Assembly (NCBI GenBank): GCA_947498985.1
Contig: CANMMF010000005.1
Coordinates: forward strand, 186,001-250,000
Length of the DNA stretch: 64,000 nt
Source: an uncultured Paracoccaceae bacterium
GTDB taxonomy: Bacteria; Pseudomonadota; Alphaproteobacteria; Rhodobacterales; Rhodobacteraceae
Reading direction: 5' to 3'
Position numbers and translations under genes: made by a program
Shown: positions 1 through 13,894 of the stretch, piece after piece
Position numbering within the stretch: the stretch's first letter is position 1
How the letters are laid out: each line of letters begins with the position of its first letter
The notes under the pieces: model-generated
What the model was told of the DNA's origin: nothing
Database searches by the model: none
The model's input: the letters and a program-made list of their open reading frames with translations, nothing else

Positions 1-69
1 GATCTGGTAGCTGGAGGTGGAGGCTCCGAATAGGAAGCCGTCGGGAAAATCGGCGCGGGTCTGTTTCAT
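1..69 (-). CDS. Beta-glucosidase (glycoside hydrolase family 1), N-terminal fragment
   Basis: Only the first 23 codons are in the window; the gene runs off the left edge. The visible peptide has FLFGASTSSYQ, the conserved N-terminal strand of family 1 beta-glucosidases, which hydrolyse terminal beta-D-glucosides in the cytoplasm. The ATG is preceded by GAGGAC at good spacing. It starts only 8 bases after the stop of the LacI-type regulator on the same strand, so the two are probably one transcript divergent from the agl transport operon. The family call rests on a short stretch, but that motif is characteristic. Confidence 0.8.
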   Translation of the reverse strand, partial: MKQTRADFPDGFLFGASTSSYQI

Positions 70-77
70 GGAAGTCC

Positions 78-1103
78 TCAGGATGGGGCAGGGCCGGTGG
101 AGGCGCCGATGATCAGTTCGGCCTCCAGCATTTCCTGCATCGGGCCGCAATCGGGTGTGTCGATCAGTTGCAGCAGCATTTCGGCCACGCGGATCCCGGC
201 GCTGCGCACCGAAGAGCGGGTGGCAGTGAAGATCGGCACCTCCTGGCCATTGTTGAGCGAGCTCAGATCGTCGTCATGGGTGATCACCGAGACGTCGCGC
301 CCAAGCTCCAGACCGGCGGCCGCGATGGCGCGGCGCACCCCGATGGCGGTGATGATCGAGGCGACGAGGATCGCGGTCGGGGCCCTGTCCTGCGCCAGCA
401 TCTCGGAGGTGGTGCGGAACCCGTAGGCCTCGGTCATCTCGTCGGAGGTCATCAGCCGCGGATCGGCGGCGATGCCGCGGGCCTGCAACGCCGAAAGATA
501 GCCCAGACGGCGGCGATGGGCGAAATCCATGTTCTCCGGCCCGTTGATCAGCGCGATGCGCACATGGCCCAGATCGAGCAGGAAGTCGGTGGCACGCTGG
601 AAGGCGCCGGTGTTGTTGGTGTCGAGCCAGCTGTAAGGCGCGGTCTCTTCGGAGGCGCGGCCATGCACGACAAACGGCAGACCAAGCTCATTGAGCAGCG
701 CGATGCGCGGCTCCACCATGCGCGGCGCGCTGACCAGAATGCCGTCCACCGTGCCGCGCGCCTTGATCTTGCGGTAATGCGCGGCTTCCTTGTCATCCTC
801 GACGAGGCTCAGCACCATGTCATAGCCCGCGCTGGAATATGTCTCGCCGACACCGGCGATGAAATCGCCGAAGATCGGGTTCACCATCTCCTGTTTGTGG
901 CTGACCTTGAGCACGTGACCGATGGCAAAGGCCCGCCCCGTGGCGAGCCCCTTGGCGCGCGCATTCGGGCTGTAGTTCAGGGACCTGGCAGCATCGAGCA
1001 CGCGGCGCCGTGTGGCCTCGTTGACCTCCGGATAGCCGTTCAGCGCACGGCTCACCGTGGTCTGCGACAGGCTCAGATGTTGCGACAGCTCTTTGAGGTT
1101 CAT
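78..1103 (-). CDS. aglR: LacI family transcriptional regulator of the alpha-glucoside cluster (AglR-like)
   Basis: This is a 341-residue LacI/GalR-type repressor. The N-terminal helix-turn-helix (about residues 3-50) contains LSQTTVSRALNGYPEVN, followed by the hinge helix and a periplasmic-binding-protein-like effector domain. It is divergent from aglE-F-G-A-K and is expected to repress that operon until an alpha-glucoside binds. I chose the ATG at 1103 because MNLKELS is where the family usually begins; an in-frame ATG at 1112 would add three residues and neither has a strong ribosome site. A near-palindrome overlaps the start region, which suggests autoregulation. The specific AglR identity is inferred from context. 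Confidence 0.85.
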   Translation of the reverse strand: MNLKELSQHLSLSQTTVSRALNGYPEVNEATRRRVLDAARSLNYSPNARAKGLATGRAFAIGHVLKVSHKQEMVNPIFGDFIAGVGETYSSAGYDMVLSLVEDDKEAAHYRKIKARGTVDGILVSAPRMVEPRIALLNELGLPFVVHGRASEETAPYSWLDTNNTGAFQRATDFLLDLGHVRIALINGPENMDFAHRRRLGYLSALQARGIAADPRLMTSDEMTEAYGFRTTSEMLAQDRAPTAILVASIITAIGVRRAIAAAGLELGRDVSVITHDDDLSSLNNGQEVPIFTATRSSVRSAGIRVAEMLLQLIDTPDCGPMQEMLEAELIIGASTGPAPS

Positions 1104-1115
1104 GGTCACCATGGG

Positions 1116-1129
1116 CCAAAGCGCTTCGG
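1116..1129. promoter_or_regulatory. Imperfect LacI-type operator at the aglR start
   Basis: CCAAAGC/GCTTCGG forms a 14-bp near-palindrome with one mismatched pair. It has the same core (CCAAAGCGCTT) as the perfect palindrome upstream of aglE. It sits just in front of the regulator's start codon, a position that would block its own transcription. Regulator binding is inferred. Confidence 0.55.
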
Positions 1130-1233
1130 ATTTGTCAAGGTCGCGCCTGCAATCATGCGTGAACGCGCACCTGGCGGCGCAACCCTTAGCTGCGGCGCAG
1201 CGAAATTTTCATTGGTAATTCCGAAGCGAGTCA

Positions 1234-1285
1234 TTGACACTCAAAAGCACATCGGATTGTGTGCGCCAATCCAAAGCGCTTTGGA
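1234..1285 (+). promoter_or_regulatory. aglE promoter region with perfect AglR operator
   Basis: TTGACA at 1234-1239 is a consensus -35 element; a weak -10 (GATTGT) lies near 1255-1260. Directly downstream, TCCAAAGCGCTTTGGA (1270-1285) is a perfect 16-bp palindrome with the central CG typical of LacI-family operators. Its position just after the -10 fits classic repression. The aglE ribosome site and ATG follow about 60 bases later. Confidence 0.7.
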
Positions 1286-1345
1286 ACAAAGAGCGCAAAC
1301 GGACCAAAAACGCGATTGAACGCGAAATATCTGGGAGGATATCCA

Positions 1346-2614
1346 ATGAAAAAGTCCTATCTTCTTGGGGCGGCTGCGGCAGCTTTATGCGCCGGTCCGG
1401 CCAGCGCCGAGCAATTGACCGTGTTTGGCCCGTGGCTTGGCCCCGACCAGGCGGTTGTGGAAAAGGTTCTGGGCGCGTTTGCCGAACAATCCGGTCACGA
1501 TGTCAGCTATGTGGGCTCCGACAGCATGGAGCAGCAGATCGTCGTCGACGCCGAAGCAGGCTCCGCGCCCAATGTGGCGGTCTTCCCACAGCCGGGTCTG
1601 GCCGCCGACATGGCCGGTCGCGGATTTCTGACACCGCTGAAGGACGGCACTGCCGACTGGATCAGGGAAAACTACGCCGCCGGTCAGTCCTGGGTCGATC
1701 TGGGCACCTATGCGGGCCCCGATGGCGAGGAGAGCCTTTACGGCTTTTTCTACAAGGTCGATGTGAAATCGCTGGTCTGGTACATCCCGGAAAACTTCGA
1801 GGACATGGGCTATGACGTGCCCGAATCGATGGAAGAGCTCAAGGCGCTGACCGACCAGATGGTCGATGATGGCGAGACGCCGTGGTGCATCGGTCTGGGT
1901 TCCGGCGGGGCCACCGGCTGGCCTGCAACCGACTGGGTCGAGGACATGATGCTGCGAACGCAGCCGCCCGAAGTCTACGACGAATGGGTCAGCAACGAGC
2001 GTCCCTTCGACGATCCGGCGGTGATCGGCGCCATCGAGGAGTTCGGCTATTTCGCGCGCAATGACGACTATGTCGCCGGTGGCGCGGGCGCCGTGGCCAC
2101 AACCGATTTCCGCGACAGCCCGAAAGGTCTCTTCGACACGCCCGCGCAATGCTTCATGCACCGTCAGGCGTCGTTCATTCCGGCATTCTTCCCGGAAGGA
2201 ACCGAAGTGGGTCTCGACGTGGATTTCTTCTACTTCCCGGCCTATGCGGAGAAGGATTTCGGCAAGCCGGTGCTGGGTGCCGGTACGCTCTGGGCGATCA
2301 CCAACGAAAACGAGGCCGCCCACGATCTGATCGCCTTCATGCAGACCGCAGAAGCACATGAGCTGTGGATGGCCGAAGGTGGCTTCCTGACGCCGTTCAA
2401 GGGGGTCGACACCTCCAAGTTCGCCGACGAGCCGACCAAGAACATGAACGACATCCTGCTCGACGCCACCACCTTCCGCTTTGACGGCTCTGACCTGATG
2501 CCGGGCGGTGTGGGCGCGGGGTCGTTCTGGACCGGCATGGTCGACTATACCGGCGGCAAGGATGCCGGCGAAGTGGCCGGCGCGATCCAGGACAGCTGGG
2601 ATGCGCTGAAGTAA
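1346..2614 (+). CDS. aglE: Alpha-glucoside ABC transporter substrate-binding protein
   Basis: This 422-residue periplasmic binding protein of the family 1 (carbohydrate) type captures alpha-glucosides such as sucrose, maltose or trehalose and delivers them to AglFG. A signal peptide is visible (MKKSYLLGAAAAALCAGPASA, cleavage before EQLTVFGPW). The ATG at 1346 was preferred over upstream in-frame starts because GGGAGGAT lies just before it and the signal peptide begins there. It is first in aglE-F-G-A-K. Stable hairpins follow the stop codon without a T-run, which usually raises binding-protein levels over permease levels. Confidence 0.92.
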   Translation: MKKSYLLGAAAAALCAGPASAEQLTVFGPWLGPDQAVVEKVLGAFAEQSGHDVSYVGSDSMEQQIVVDAEAGSAPNVAVFPQPGLAADMAGRGFLTPLKDGTADWIRENYAAGQSWVDLGTYAGPDGEESLYGFFYKVDVKSLVWYIPENFEDMGYDVPESMEELKALTDQMVDDGETPWCIGLGSGGATGWPATDWVEDMMLRTQPPEVYDEWVSNERPFDDPAVIGAIEEFGYFARNDDYVAGGAGAVATTDFRDSPKGLFDTPAQCFMHRQASFIPAFFPEGTEVGLDVDFFYFPAYAEKDFGKPVLGAGTLWAITNENEAAHDLIAFMQTAEAHELWMAEGGFLTPFKGVDTSKFADEPTKNMNDILLDATTFRFDGSDLMPGGVGAGSFWTGMVDYTGGKDAGEVAGAIQDSWDALK

Positions 2615-2619
2615 AAACA

Positions 2620-2663
2620 GGTCCGCTCGGACCAGACCCGCGCCCGGACCAACCCGGGCGCGG
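2620..2663 (+). other. Two intercistronic hairpins after aglE
   Basis: GGTCCG-ct-CGGACC (2620-2633) and CCGCGCCCGG-accaac-CCGGGCGCGG (2638-2663) are both perfect stems, the second 10 bp long. No T-tract follows, so they look like mRNA-stabilising or partial-attenuation structures between the highly expressed binding protein and the permeases. Confidence 0.65.
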
Positions 2664-2713
2664 TTCAAGAAAAAGACTACACATACGCATAGCCAAAACC
2701 GGGGAGGGGGAGA

Positions 2714-3733
2714 ATGCATCCAGCATTCGCGGGTCTTGTGACCATTGTCGTCGGCGTGGGCGGTTGCCTTGCCTATTTCTGGCTCTCAAATCAGTTTCTC
2801 GACAAAGTGCTGTTTCCGGCCAAGGGGCCGAATGCGGGGCGGAACATCAACCGCGCCAACATGATCCGTCCCTGGCTGTTCCTGTTTCCCGCGCTGTTCG
2901 CGTTGACGCTCTATCTGGCCTATCCGGTGGTCGAGACGATCCGCCTGTCGCTCACGGACCGGATCACGCAGCCGGACGGATCGGTGGTCTACGACTTCGT
3001 GGGCCTGCAGAATTATGCTCAGATGTCGGCCGATCCGAAATTCTGGGAAGCGATGTTCAACAACATGCTGTGGCTCATCGTGGTGCCCGCGCTTTCCACC
3101 GCGTTTGGCCTGCTGGCCGCACAGCTCACCGACCGGATCGGCTGGGGCAACATCGCCAAGTCGCTGATCTTCATGCCGATGGCGATCTCGTTTGTCGGCG
3201 CGGCGGTGATCTGGAAGCTGATCTACGACGCCCGCCCACCCGACAGCAGCCAGATCGGCGTCGTCAACGCGATCTATGTCTCGCTGACGGGCAACGATCC
3301 CGTGCAGCTTCTGACGGTGCCGTTCTGGAACAACTTCTTCCTGATGATCGTGCTGGTCTGGATCCAGACCGGCTTTGCCATGGTGATCCTCTCGGCCGCC
3401 CTGCGCGGCATCCCCGAAGAGACGGTGGAGGCCGCCATCGTCGATGGCGCCAACCCGTTCCAGATCTTCTTCAAGATCAAGATCCCGCAGATCATGGGCA
3501 CCATCGTGGTGGTCTGGACAACGATCACGCTGGTCGTGCTCAAGGTCTTCGACATCGTCTTTGCCATGACCAACGGCCAATGGGGCACTCAGGTTCTGGC
3601 CAATTACATGTTCAACCAGCTCTTTGTCGCCCGTGACTGGGGTGTGGGCTCGGCCTCGGCCATGGTGATCATGCTGCTTGTGACACCGATCCTCGTCTGG
3701 AACGTGCGGAACGCCCGCAAGGAGATGCGCTGA
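2714..3733 (+). CDS. aglF: Alpha-glucoside ABC transporter permease
   Basis: This 339-residue inner-membrane protein is a binding-protein-dependent transport permease. It has an extra N-terminal membrane segment (residues about 5-27) before the usual six-helix core, as in AglF. The cytoplasmic EAA-type loop is visible as EETVEAAIVDGANPFQIFFKIKIP. It pairs with AglG to form the channel. The start has a strong GGAGGGGGAG ribosome site, and its stop overlaps the aglG start by one base (TGATG), indicating translational coupling. Confidence 0.9.
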   Translation: MHPAFAGLVTIVVGVGGCLAYFWLSNQFLDKVLFPAKGPNAGRNINRANMIRPWLFLFPALFALTLYLAYPVVETIRLSLTDRITQPDGSVVYDFVGLQNYAQMSADPKFWEAMFNNMLWLIVVPALSTAFGLLAAQLTDRIGWGNIAKSLIFMPMAISFVGAAVIWKLIYDARPPDSSQIGVVNAIYVSLTGNDPVQLLTVPFWNNFFLMIVLVWIQTGFAMVILSAALRGIPEETVEAAIVDGANPFQIFFKIKIPQIMGTIVVVWTTITLVVLKVFDIVFAMTNGQWGTQVLANYMFNQLFVARDWGVGSASAMVIMLLVTPILVWNVRNARKEMR

Positions 3734-4887
3734 TGGACAATATCGCAGGAACCAAATCGTCGCTCACATGGGCGGTGCATCTATCGGTGGTGGTGCTGGT
3801 CTTTCTCTGGCTGTTCCCGACCGTGGGGCTTTTTGTCAGCTCGTTCCGGACCGCGGACCAGATCTCGGCCTCGGGCTGGTGGAACGCGCTCACGGCGTCA
3901 GAGCAGAACCTGACGCTGCGCGCCGGTGCGCCGGACACGCAGACGCAGGACGGCACGCTCTACGTGATCGAGGGCAATCTTTTCGCCGAGGAAGGCGTGC
4001 CCGAGGCGCAGATCGCCAACTGGGGGGTGTCGGCGCGCGAGCTGGGCGCGTTCCAGCCGGGCGACACCGCCGAGATGCGCAATGGCAGCCAGATAACGGT
4101 GGAGTCCAATGGCGACTACCGGCAGACCAGCGCAGAGGAGTTTGACGGCAGGCGCGGTGACCGGGTCTTTGTGACCGCCGAGATCCTGCCCGATTTCACG
4201 CTCGAGAACTACCAGCAGGTGCTGCTGTCCGGTGACAGCACCGACAGCATGGCCAAGGCGTTCTTCAACACGCTGACGGTGACGATCCCGGCGACCATCA
4301 TCCCCATCGTGATCGCGGCCTTTGCCGCCTATGCGCTGGCCTGGATGGACTTTCCTGGGCGCGCGCTGCTCATCGCCTTTGTGGTGGGGCTGCTGGTGGT
4401 GCCGCTGCAACTGGCGCTCATTCCGCTGCTGAAACTGCATCTGGGGATCGGCATCGGCAAGGGCTATCTGGGCACCTGGCTGGCGCATACCGGGTTCGGC
4501 TTGCCATTGGCGATCTACCTGCTGCGAAATTACATGGTCGGATTGCCGCGCGACATCATCGAGAACGCGCGTGTGGACGGGGCGACGGATTTCCAGATCT
4601 TCACCAAGATCATCCTGCCGCTCAGCTTCCCGGCGCTGGCGAGCTTTGCGATCTTCCAGTTCCTCTGGACCTGGAACGATCTGCTGGTGGCCAAGGTGTT
4701 CCTCATTGACGCCACGGGGCAGACCACGGTCATGACCAACCAGATCGTCGAACTTCTGGGCACGCGGGGTGGCAACTGGGAGATCCTCGCCACGGCGGCC
4801 TTCGTGTCAATCGCGGTGCCGCTGCTGGTGTTCTTTGCCATGCAGAAATACCTCGTGCGCGGGCTTCTGGCCGGCTCGGTGAAGTAA
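3733..4887 (+). CDS. aglG: Alpha-glucoside ABC transporter permease with periplasmic insert
   Basis: This 384-residue permease is the second channel subunit. The first membrane helix (residues about 12-36) is followed by a hydrophilic insert of roughly 120 residues, then by the usual five-helix permease core with the EAA loop (IIENARVDGATDFQIFTKIILP). This long periplasmic insert is a known trait of AglG proteins and explains the length beyond the usual 280-300 residues. It is translationally coupled to aglF. Confidence 0.9.
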   Translation: MDNIAGTKSSLTWAVHLSVVVLVFLWLFPTVGLFVSSFRTADQISASGWWNALTASEQNLTLRAGAPDTQTQDGTLYVIEGNLFAEEGVPEAQIANWGVSARELGAFQPGDTAEMRNGSQITVESNGDYRQTSAEEFDGRRGDRVFVTAEILPDFTLENYQQVLLSGDSTDSMAKAFFNTLTVTIPATIIPIVIAAFAAYALAWMDFPGRALLIAFVVGLLVVPLQLALIPLLKLHLGIGIGKGYLGTWLAHTGFGLPLAIYLLRNYMVGLPRDIIENARVDGATDFQIFTKIILPLSFPALASFAIFQFLWTWNDLLVAKVFLIDATGQTTVMTNQIVELLGTRGGNWEILATAAFVSIAVPLLVFFAMQKYLVRGLLAGSVK

Positions 4888-4893
4888 GATCCG

Positions 4894-4935
4894 CCCCGCC
4901 CGGTGGGGCGGGGCCAACCGCCCGGCATCGGGCGG
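4894..4935 (+). other. Tandem GC hairpins between aglG and aglA
   Basis: CCCCGCCC-ggtg-GGGCGGGG (4894-4913) and CCGCCCG-gcat-CGGGCGG (4918-4935) are two perfect stems with tetraloops, just after the aglG stop. There is no T-run. They probably separate or protect mRNA segments encoding the transporter and the glucosidase. Confidence 0.6.
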
Positions 4936-4953
4936 AGCCCATAGGGACTTAAG

Positions 4954-6615
<1,662 letters not shown>

Positions 6616-6632
6616 GAAGAAAGGGGGAGGGG

Positions 6633-7721
<1,089 letters not shown>

Positions 7722-7742
7722 ACGGCGCGTGATCCCTGAGAC

Positions 7743-7775
7743 AGCCGCTGGCGCCCCTGGCGCCGGCGGCTTTTT
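7743..7775 (+). terminator. Rho-independent terminator of the agl operon
   Basis: A 13-bp stem, AGCCGCTGGCGCC / GGCGCCGGCGGCT with one G-T pair, closes a 3-base loop and runs into five Ts. It lies 21 bases past the aglK stop. Confidence 0.9.
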
Positions 7776-7857
7776 CCTGTCCGCCGGGTGATCTGCCTCA
7801 AGGCATGCCGCACGCCCGCGCCTAATATTCCGGCGCGACGGGGGAAAGAGCTGTGCC

Positions 7858-8352
7858 ATGGCCGCAACCAACAAGACCGACCTGCTGACTGTCACGTCAA
7901 GGGAATACGACAAGCTGCGCGCCTTGCTTTCGGGGATCGACGCCGATACGGCGCTGACAAAGCGCGAAGAGGACACCTCGATCAAGGATGTGATCGCGCA
8001 CCGCGCCCATTGGATCGATCTCTTTCTGGGGTGGTTTCATGACGGGCAGATGGGCAAGCCCGTGCATTTTCCTGCCGAAGGCTACAAATGGAACGCGCTC
8101 AAGCGCTACAATGCCAGCCTGCGCACGGCGCAGGCCGATCTTGGCTGGGCGGAGGCCGTGGCGCTGCTGGAGACCCGGCACGATAAACTGCGCGCCTTTC
8201 TCGAGGCATCCTCGGACGAGGCGCTTTATGGCGGACCGATGAAAGGCGCGCGCAACGCCTGGACCACCGGCCGCTGGGCAGAGGCGGCCGGGCCCAGCCA
8301 TTACCGTTCGGCCACAAGGTTCATCCGGGCGGCGTTGCGCAAGGCCGCGTGA
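7858..8352 (+). CDS. ClbS/DfsB family four-helix bundle protein
   Basis: This 164-residue protein matches the ClbS/DfsB (DinB-like four-helix bundle) family. The family is named after colibactin self-resistance protein ClbS and DfsB, but most members have no known substrate. Recognisable features are the N-terminal LLTVTSREYDKLRALLSGI helix, the DVIAHRAHWIDLFLGWF helix with its conserved histidine, and the HFPAEGYKWNALKRYN segment. It is a single gene with GGGGAAAGAG before the ATG, separated from agl by the terminator. A protective role against genotoxic metabolites is possible but unproven. Confidence 0.75.
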   Translation: MAATNKTDLLTVTSREYDKLRALLSGIDADTALTKREEDTSIKDVIAHRAHWIDLFLGWFHDGQMGKPVHFPAEGYKWNALKRYNASLRTAQADLGWAEAVALLETRHDKLRAFLEASSDEALYGGPMKGARNAWTTGRWAEAAGPSHYRSATRFIRAALRKAA

Positions 8353-8361
8353 ACAGGGCGG

Positions 8362-10824
8362 CTACTCCGTCAGCGTGATCTTGCGGCGCGCGATCACCGC
8401 CTGCTCTTCGGCAAGCTGATAGCGGATCTCGTAATTGCCCGGCGCATCGGGCAGCGTGAGCGTGACCGGGCTGCCATCGCGGGCAGGGGATTTTTTCATC
8501 GCCCAGATATCGCCACCCTCCACATGTACCGAGATCACGTCGCCGGGATTGCCCGGTCCGGTCCAGACCACCTCGATCTTGCTGCCCGCCTGCGCCTCGT
8601 CCGGCGCCTCCAGCGTCACGTCGGCAGGGGTCACTTTGATCGGAACCTGGTATGCGACGATCTGGTCTTCGGCCAGCTGGTAGCGGATTTCGTAGGCGCC
8701 CGGAGAGGACGGCATGCGCAGCGACAGCGGGTTGCCCCTGGAGGTGTTCACCTTGTTGATCGCCCAGATATCGCCACCGGCTTCGCGAATCCCGATGAAG
8801 TCGCCGCGATTGTCCGGCCCCTGCCACTCGATCTGCACGGTGCTGCCGATCTCGGCCTCTGACGGCGCGTTGATCGAGATCTCAGAAGGCACAATTGTGA
8901 TTGGCACGCGATGGGCGATCTGCTGCTCTTCGGCCAGCTGGTAGCGGATCTCGTAGTCGCCGGGAAAGCCGGGCATGCGCAGTTGCACCGGATTGCCTTT
9001 GGTCACGTCGATCTTGTTGATCGCCCAGACATCGCCGTCGACCTCCTTCACGCCGATGAAGTCGCCGCGATTTCCGGGACCGGACCAGGTGACGTCGATG
9101 GTCTGACCGACCTCGGCCACTTCGGGTATCCGGAGCGCGATCTCCGCTTTGGTGATCGTGATCGGCTGGCGGAAGATGATCTCCTGCTCTTCGGCCAGCT
9201 GGTAGCGCAGCTCGTAATCGCCGGGCGTGCCGGGCATGCGCAGCTGCACCGGATTGCCTTTCTGGGTGTCGACCTTGTTGATCGCCCAGACATCGCCATC
9301 CGCTTCCTTCACACCGATGAAGTCGCCGGAATTTCCGGGGCCCTGCCAGGTGATCGAGATCGTGGCGCCGACCTCGGCCTCGGCGGGGGCATCCAGCGCG
9401 ATGCGGGCCGGTGTGATGGTGATCGGCTGGCGGAAGATCACCGCCTGTTCCTCGGCCAGCTGGTAGCGCAGCTCGTAATCGCCGGGCGTGCCGGGCATGC
9501 GCAGCTCGAGCGGAGAGCCCGATGTCACATAGGCCTTGTTGATCGCCCAGATATCGCCGCCCGCCTCATGCACGCTGAGAAAGTCGCCGGTGAAGGCCGG
9601 GCCGGTCCAGTCGAGCGAGATGGTGCTGCCGACCTGCGCCTCGGACGGGCCGGTGATGGTCACCTCCGACGGCAGCACCTCGATGGGCTGGCTGGCCAGC
9701 ACCTGCCGGTCGGGCTCCATGTAATAGCGCAGCTCGTAGGATCCGGGTTCGGACGGCATGCGCAGGAACACCGGGTTGCCTTCGGAGACCGGGCTCTGGT
9801 TGATCGGCCATTCGCTGACCGCGGGATCGCTGATGCCGATGAAATCGGCCTCGCCTTCGGGGCCTTCCCAGGCGACGATGATGGTCTCGCCCTGTCGGGC
9901 CGTCTCGGGGCCGGTGACCTCTGCATCCGGTGTGAGGACCGGCAGCACCAGCGTCACACGCATCGTGCTGCCTGCAACGGTGATCTGCTGCTCCGCGCTT
10001 TCCTCATCGGCCATGCGCAGCACCGAGACCGTGTAATCCCCCGGCATCAATGACAGATCGAGGCGCGGCGCTGTCTGCGCCTGTTCCACACCGTCGCTGT
10101 CCACCACGCTCCAGCGCAGCCCGTCCTGGATCTCGCGCCCGTCCTCGCCAAGCGTCGCCCGCAGCGTGACGGTCTGCGGCACCGGCGCGGGTTCGGGTTC
10201 TTCGGCGACCGTGGTCAGCGCGTCGCCAAGGCTTGTCGCATCGCTGGCCAGCACAAACTGCCCGCCGGTCTCCTCGGCCAGACATTGCAGGTCGCGCCGC
10301 GCCTCGGGGTCGTTTTCCACGTCGAAGCCGACCACATGGGCGGTGAAGTCCACGCCGGTCTCTTCCAGCATGCGGCCGATGGCGCAGGGGTCGGCGTCGC
10401 AGGTCTCGCGCCCGTCGGAGACCAGGATCACCGTAGCCTTTTCCTCCGAATAGCGCAGCGCCTCGGCGGCCTGCAGCACGGCGGCCGAGAGCGGCGTCTT
10501 GCCCTTGGGTTTGATCGCGCGCACCGCGCGGGCCAGGGCCGTGCGATCCCCCGCACCCGGCGCGACCAGCGTTTCGATATCCTTGCAATCGCCCTTCACC
10601 CGGTGGCCATAGGCGGTGAGCCCGATGTTCTGGTCGTCCGGCAGGCTCTGCAGCAAATCGCCGATCACATCCTGCGCGATGGTGATCTTGGCCACCCCGT
10701 CGATCTGCCCCCACATCGAGCCCGACGCATCCAGCACCAGCACCGTCGACGGACGTTCCTGCGCTGCGGCCAGAGCCGGAAACAGCGCGCAGATCGCGAC
10801 GAGGGGGAGGCGGGCAAAGGCCAT
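8362..10824 (-). CDS. Secreted von Willebrand factor A protein with six tandem 87-residue modules
   Basis: The product has 820 residues with a signal peptide (MAFARLPLVAICALFPALAAA). A von Willebrand type A domain follows (about residues 25-200) with an intact MIDAS start, DASGS at 32-36. After a linker with a beta-rich segment, residues 303-820 are six head-to-tail modules of 87 residues (the last 83), each with a GPxxxGDFI, DIWAINK, LRMP, PGxYEIRYQLAE pattern, probably Ig-like folds. A metal-dependent binding role in the periplasm or at the surface is inferred; partners are unknown. The ATG at 10824 was chosen because the signal peptide starts there, behind GGAGTGAG. Confidence 0.85.
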   Translation of the reverse strand: MAFARLPLVAICALFPALAAAQERPSTVLVLDASGSMWGQIDGVAKITIAQDVIGDLLQSLPDDQNIGLTAYGHRVKGDCKDIETLVAPGAGDRTALARAVRAIKPKGKTPLSAAVLQAAEALRYSEEKATVILVSDGRETCDADPCAIGRMLEETGVDFTAHVVGFDVENDPEARRDLQCLAEETGGQFVLASDATSLGDALTTVAEEPEPAPVPQTVTLRATLGEDGREIQDGLRWSVVDSDGVEQAQTAPRLDLSLMPGDYTVSVLRMADEESAEQQITVAGSTMRVTLVLPVLTPDAEVTGPETARQGETIIVAWEGPEGEADFIGISDPAVSEWPINQSPVSEGNPVFLRMPSEPGSYELRYYMEPDRQVLASQPIEVLPSEVTITGPSEAQVGSTISLDWTGPAFTGDFLSVHEAGGDIWAINKAYVTSGSPLELRMPGTPGDYELRYQLAEEQAVIFRQPITITPARIALDAPAEAEVGATISITWQGPGNSGDFIGVKEADGDVWAINKVDTQKGNPVQLRMPGTPGDYELRYQLAEEQEIIFRQPITITKAEIALRIPEVAEVGQTIDVTWSGPGNRGDFIGVKEVDGDVWAINKIDVTKGNPVQLRMPGFPGDYEIRYQLAEEQQIAHRVPITIVPSEISINAPSEAEIGSTVQIEWQGPDNRGDFIGIREAGGDIWAINKVNTSRGNPLSLRMPSSPGAYEIRYQLAEDQIVAYQVPIKVTPADVTLEAPDEAQAGSKIEVVWTGPGNPGDVISVHVEGGDIWAMKKSPARDGSPVTLTLPDAPGNYEIRYQLAEEQAVIARRKITLTE
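8365..9918 (-). repeat. Six in-frame tandem repeats of about 261 bp
   Basis: The 3' part of the von Willebrand gene consists of six consecutive copies of a 261-bp unit (the final one 249 bp), seen as evenly spaced near-identical strings such as tagcggatctcgta on the plus strand. Copies 2-5 are most alike, while the first and last are more diverged. That pattern is expected of internal duplication with drift at the ends. Confidence 0.9.
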
Positions 10825-10911
10825 GAAACTCACTCCGTGCATGCAATTGTGCACATCATGACCCAAAGCCGCGCGGCGCGGCAATCAGGTAATTCCGGAC
10901 CGCCGCGTTAC

Positions 10912-10926
10912 GTTCGCTGTATGTTC
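10912..10926 (+). promoter_or_regulatory. SOS (LexA) box upstream of uvrA
   Basis: GTTCGCTGTATGTTC is an exact match to the alphaproteobacterial LexA site GTTC-N7-GTTC. It lies 70 bases before the uvrA start codon in the region shared with the divergent von Willebrand gene. LexA repression of uvrA is expected from studies of Rhodobacter and Caulobacter. Confidence 0.85.
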
Positions 10927-10996
10927 TCATTTTTCGATTGGCGAAACCGGTCCCGTCCCCTATGTGTTAAGCCGTGCGAAACCCTTGGGGGGCGAG

Positions 10997-13894
<2,898 letters not shown>

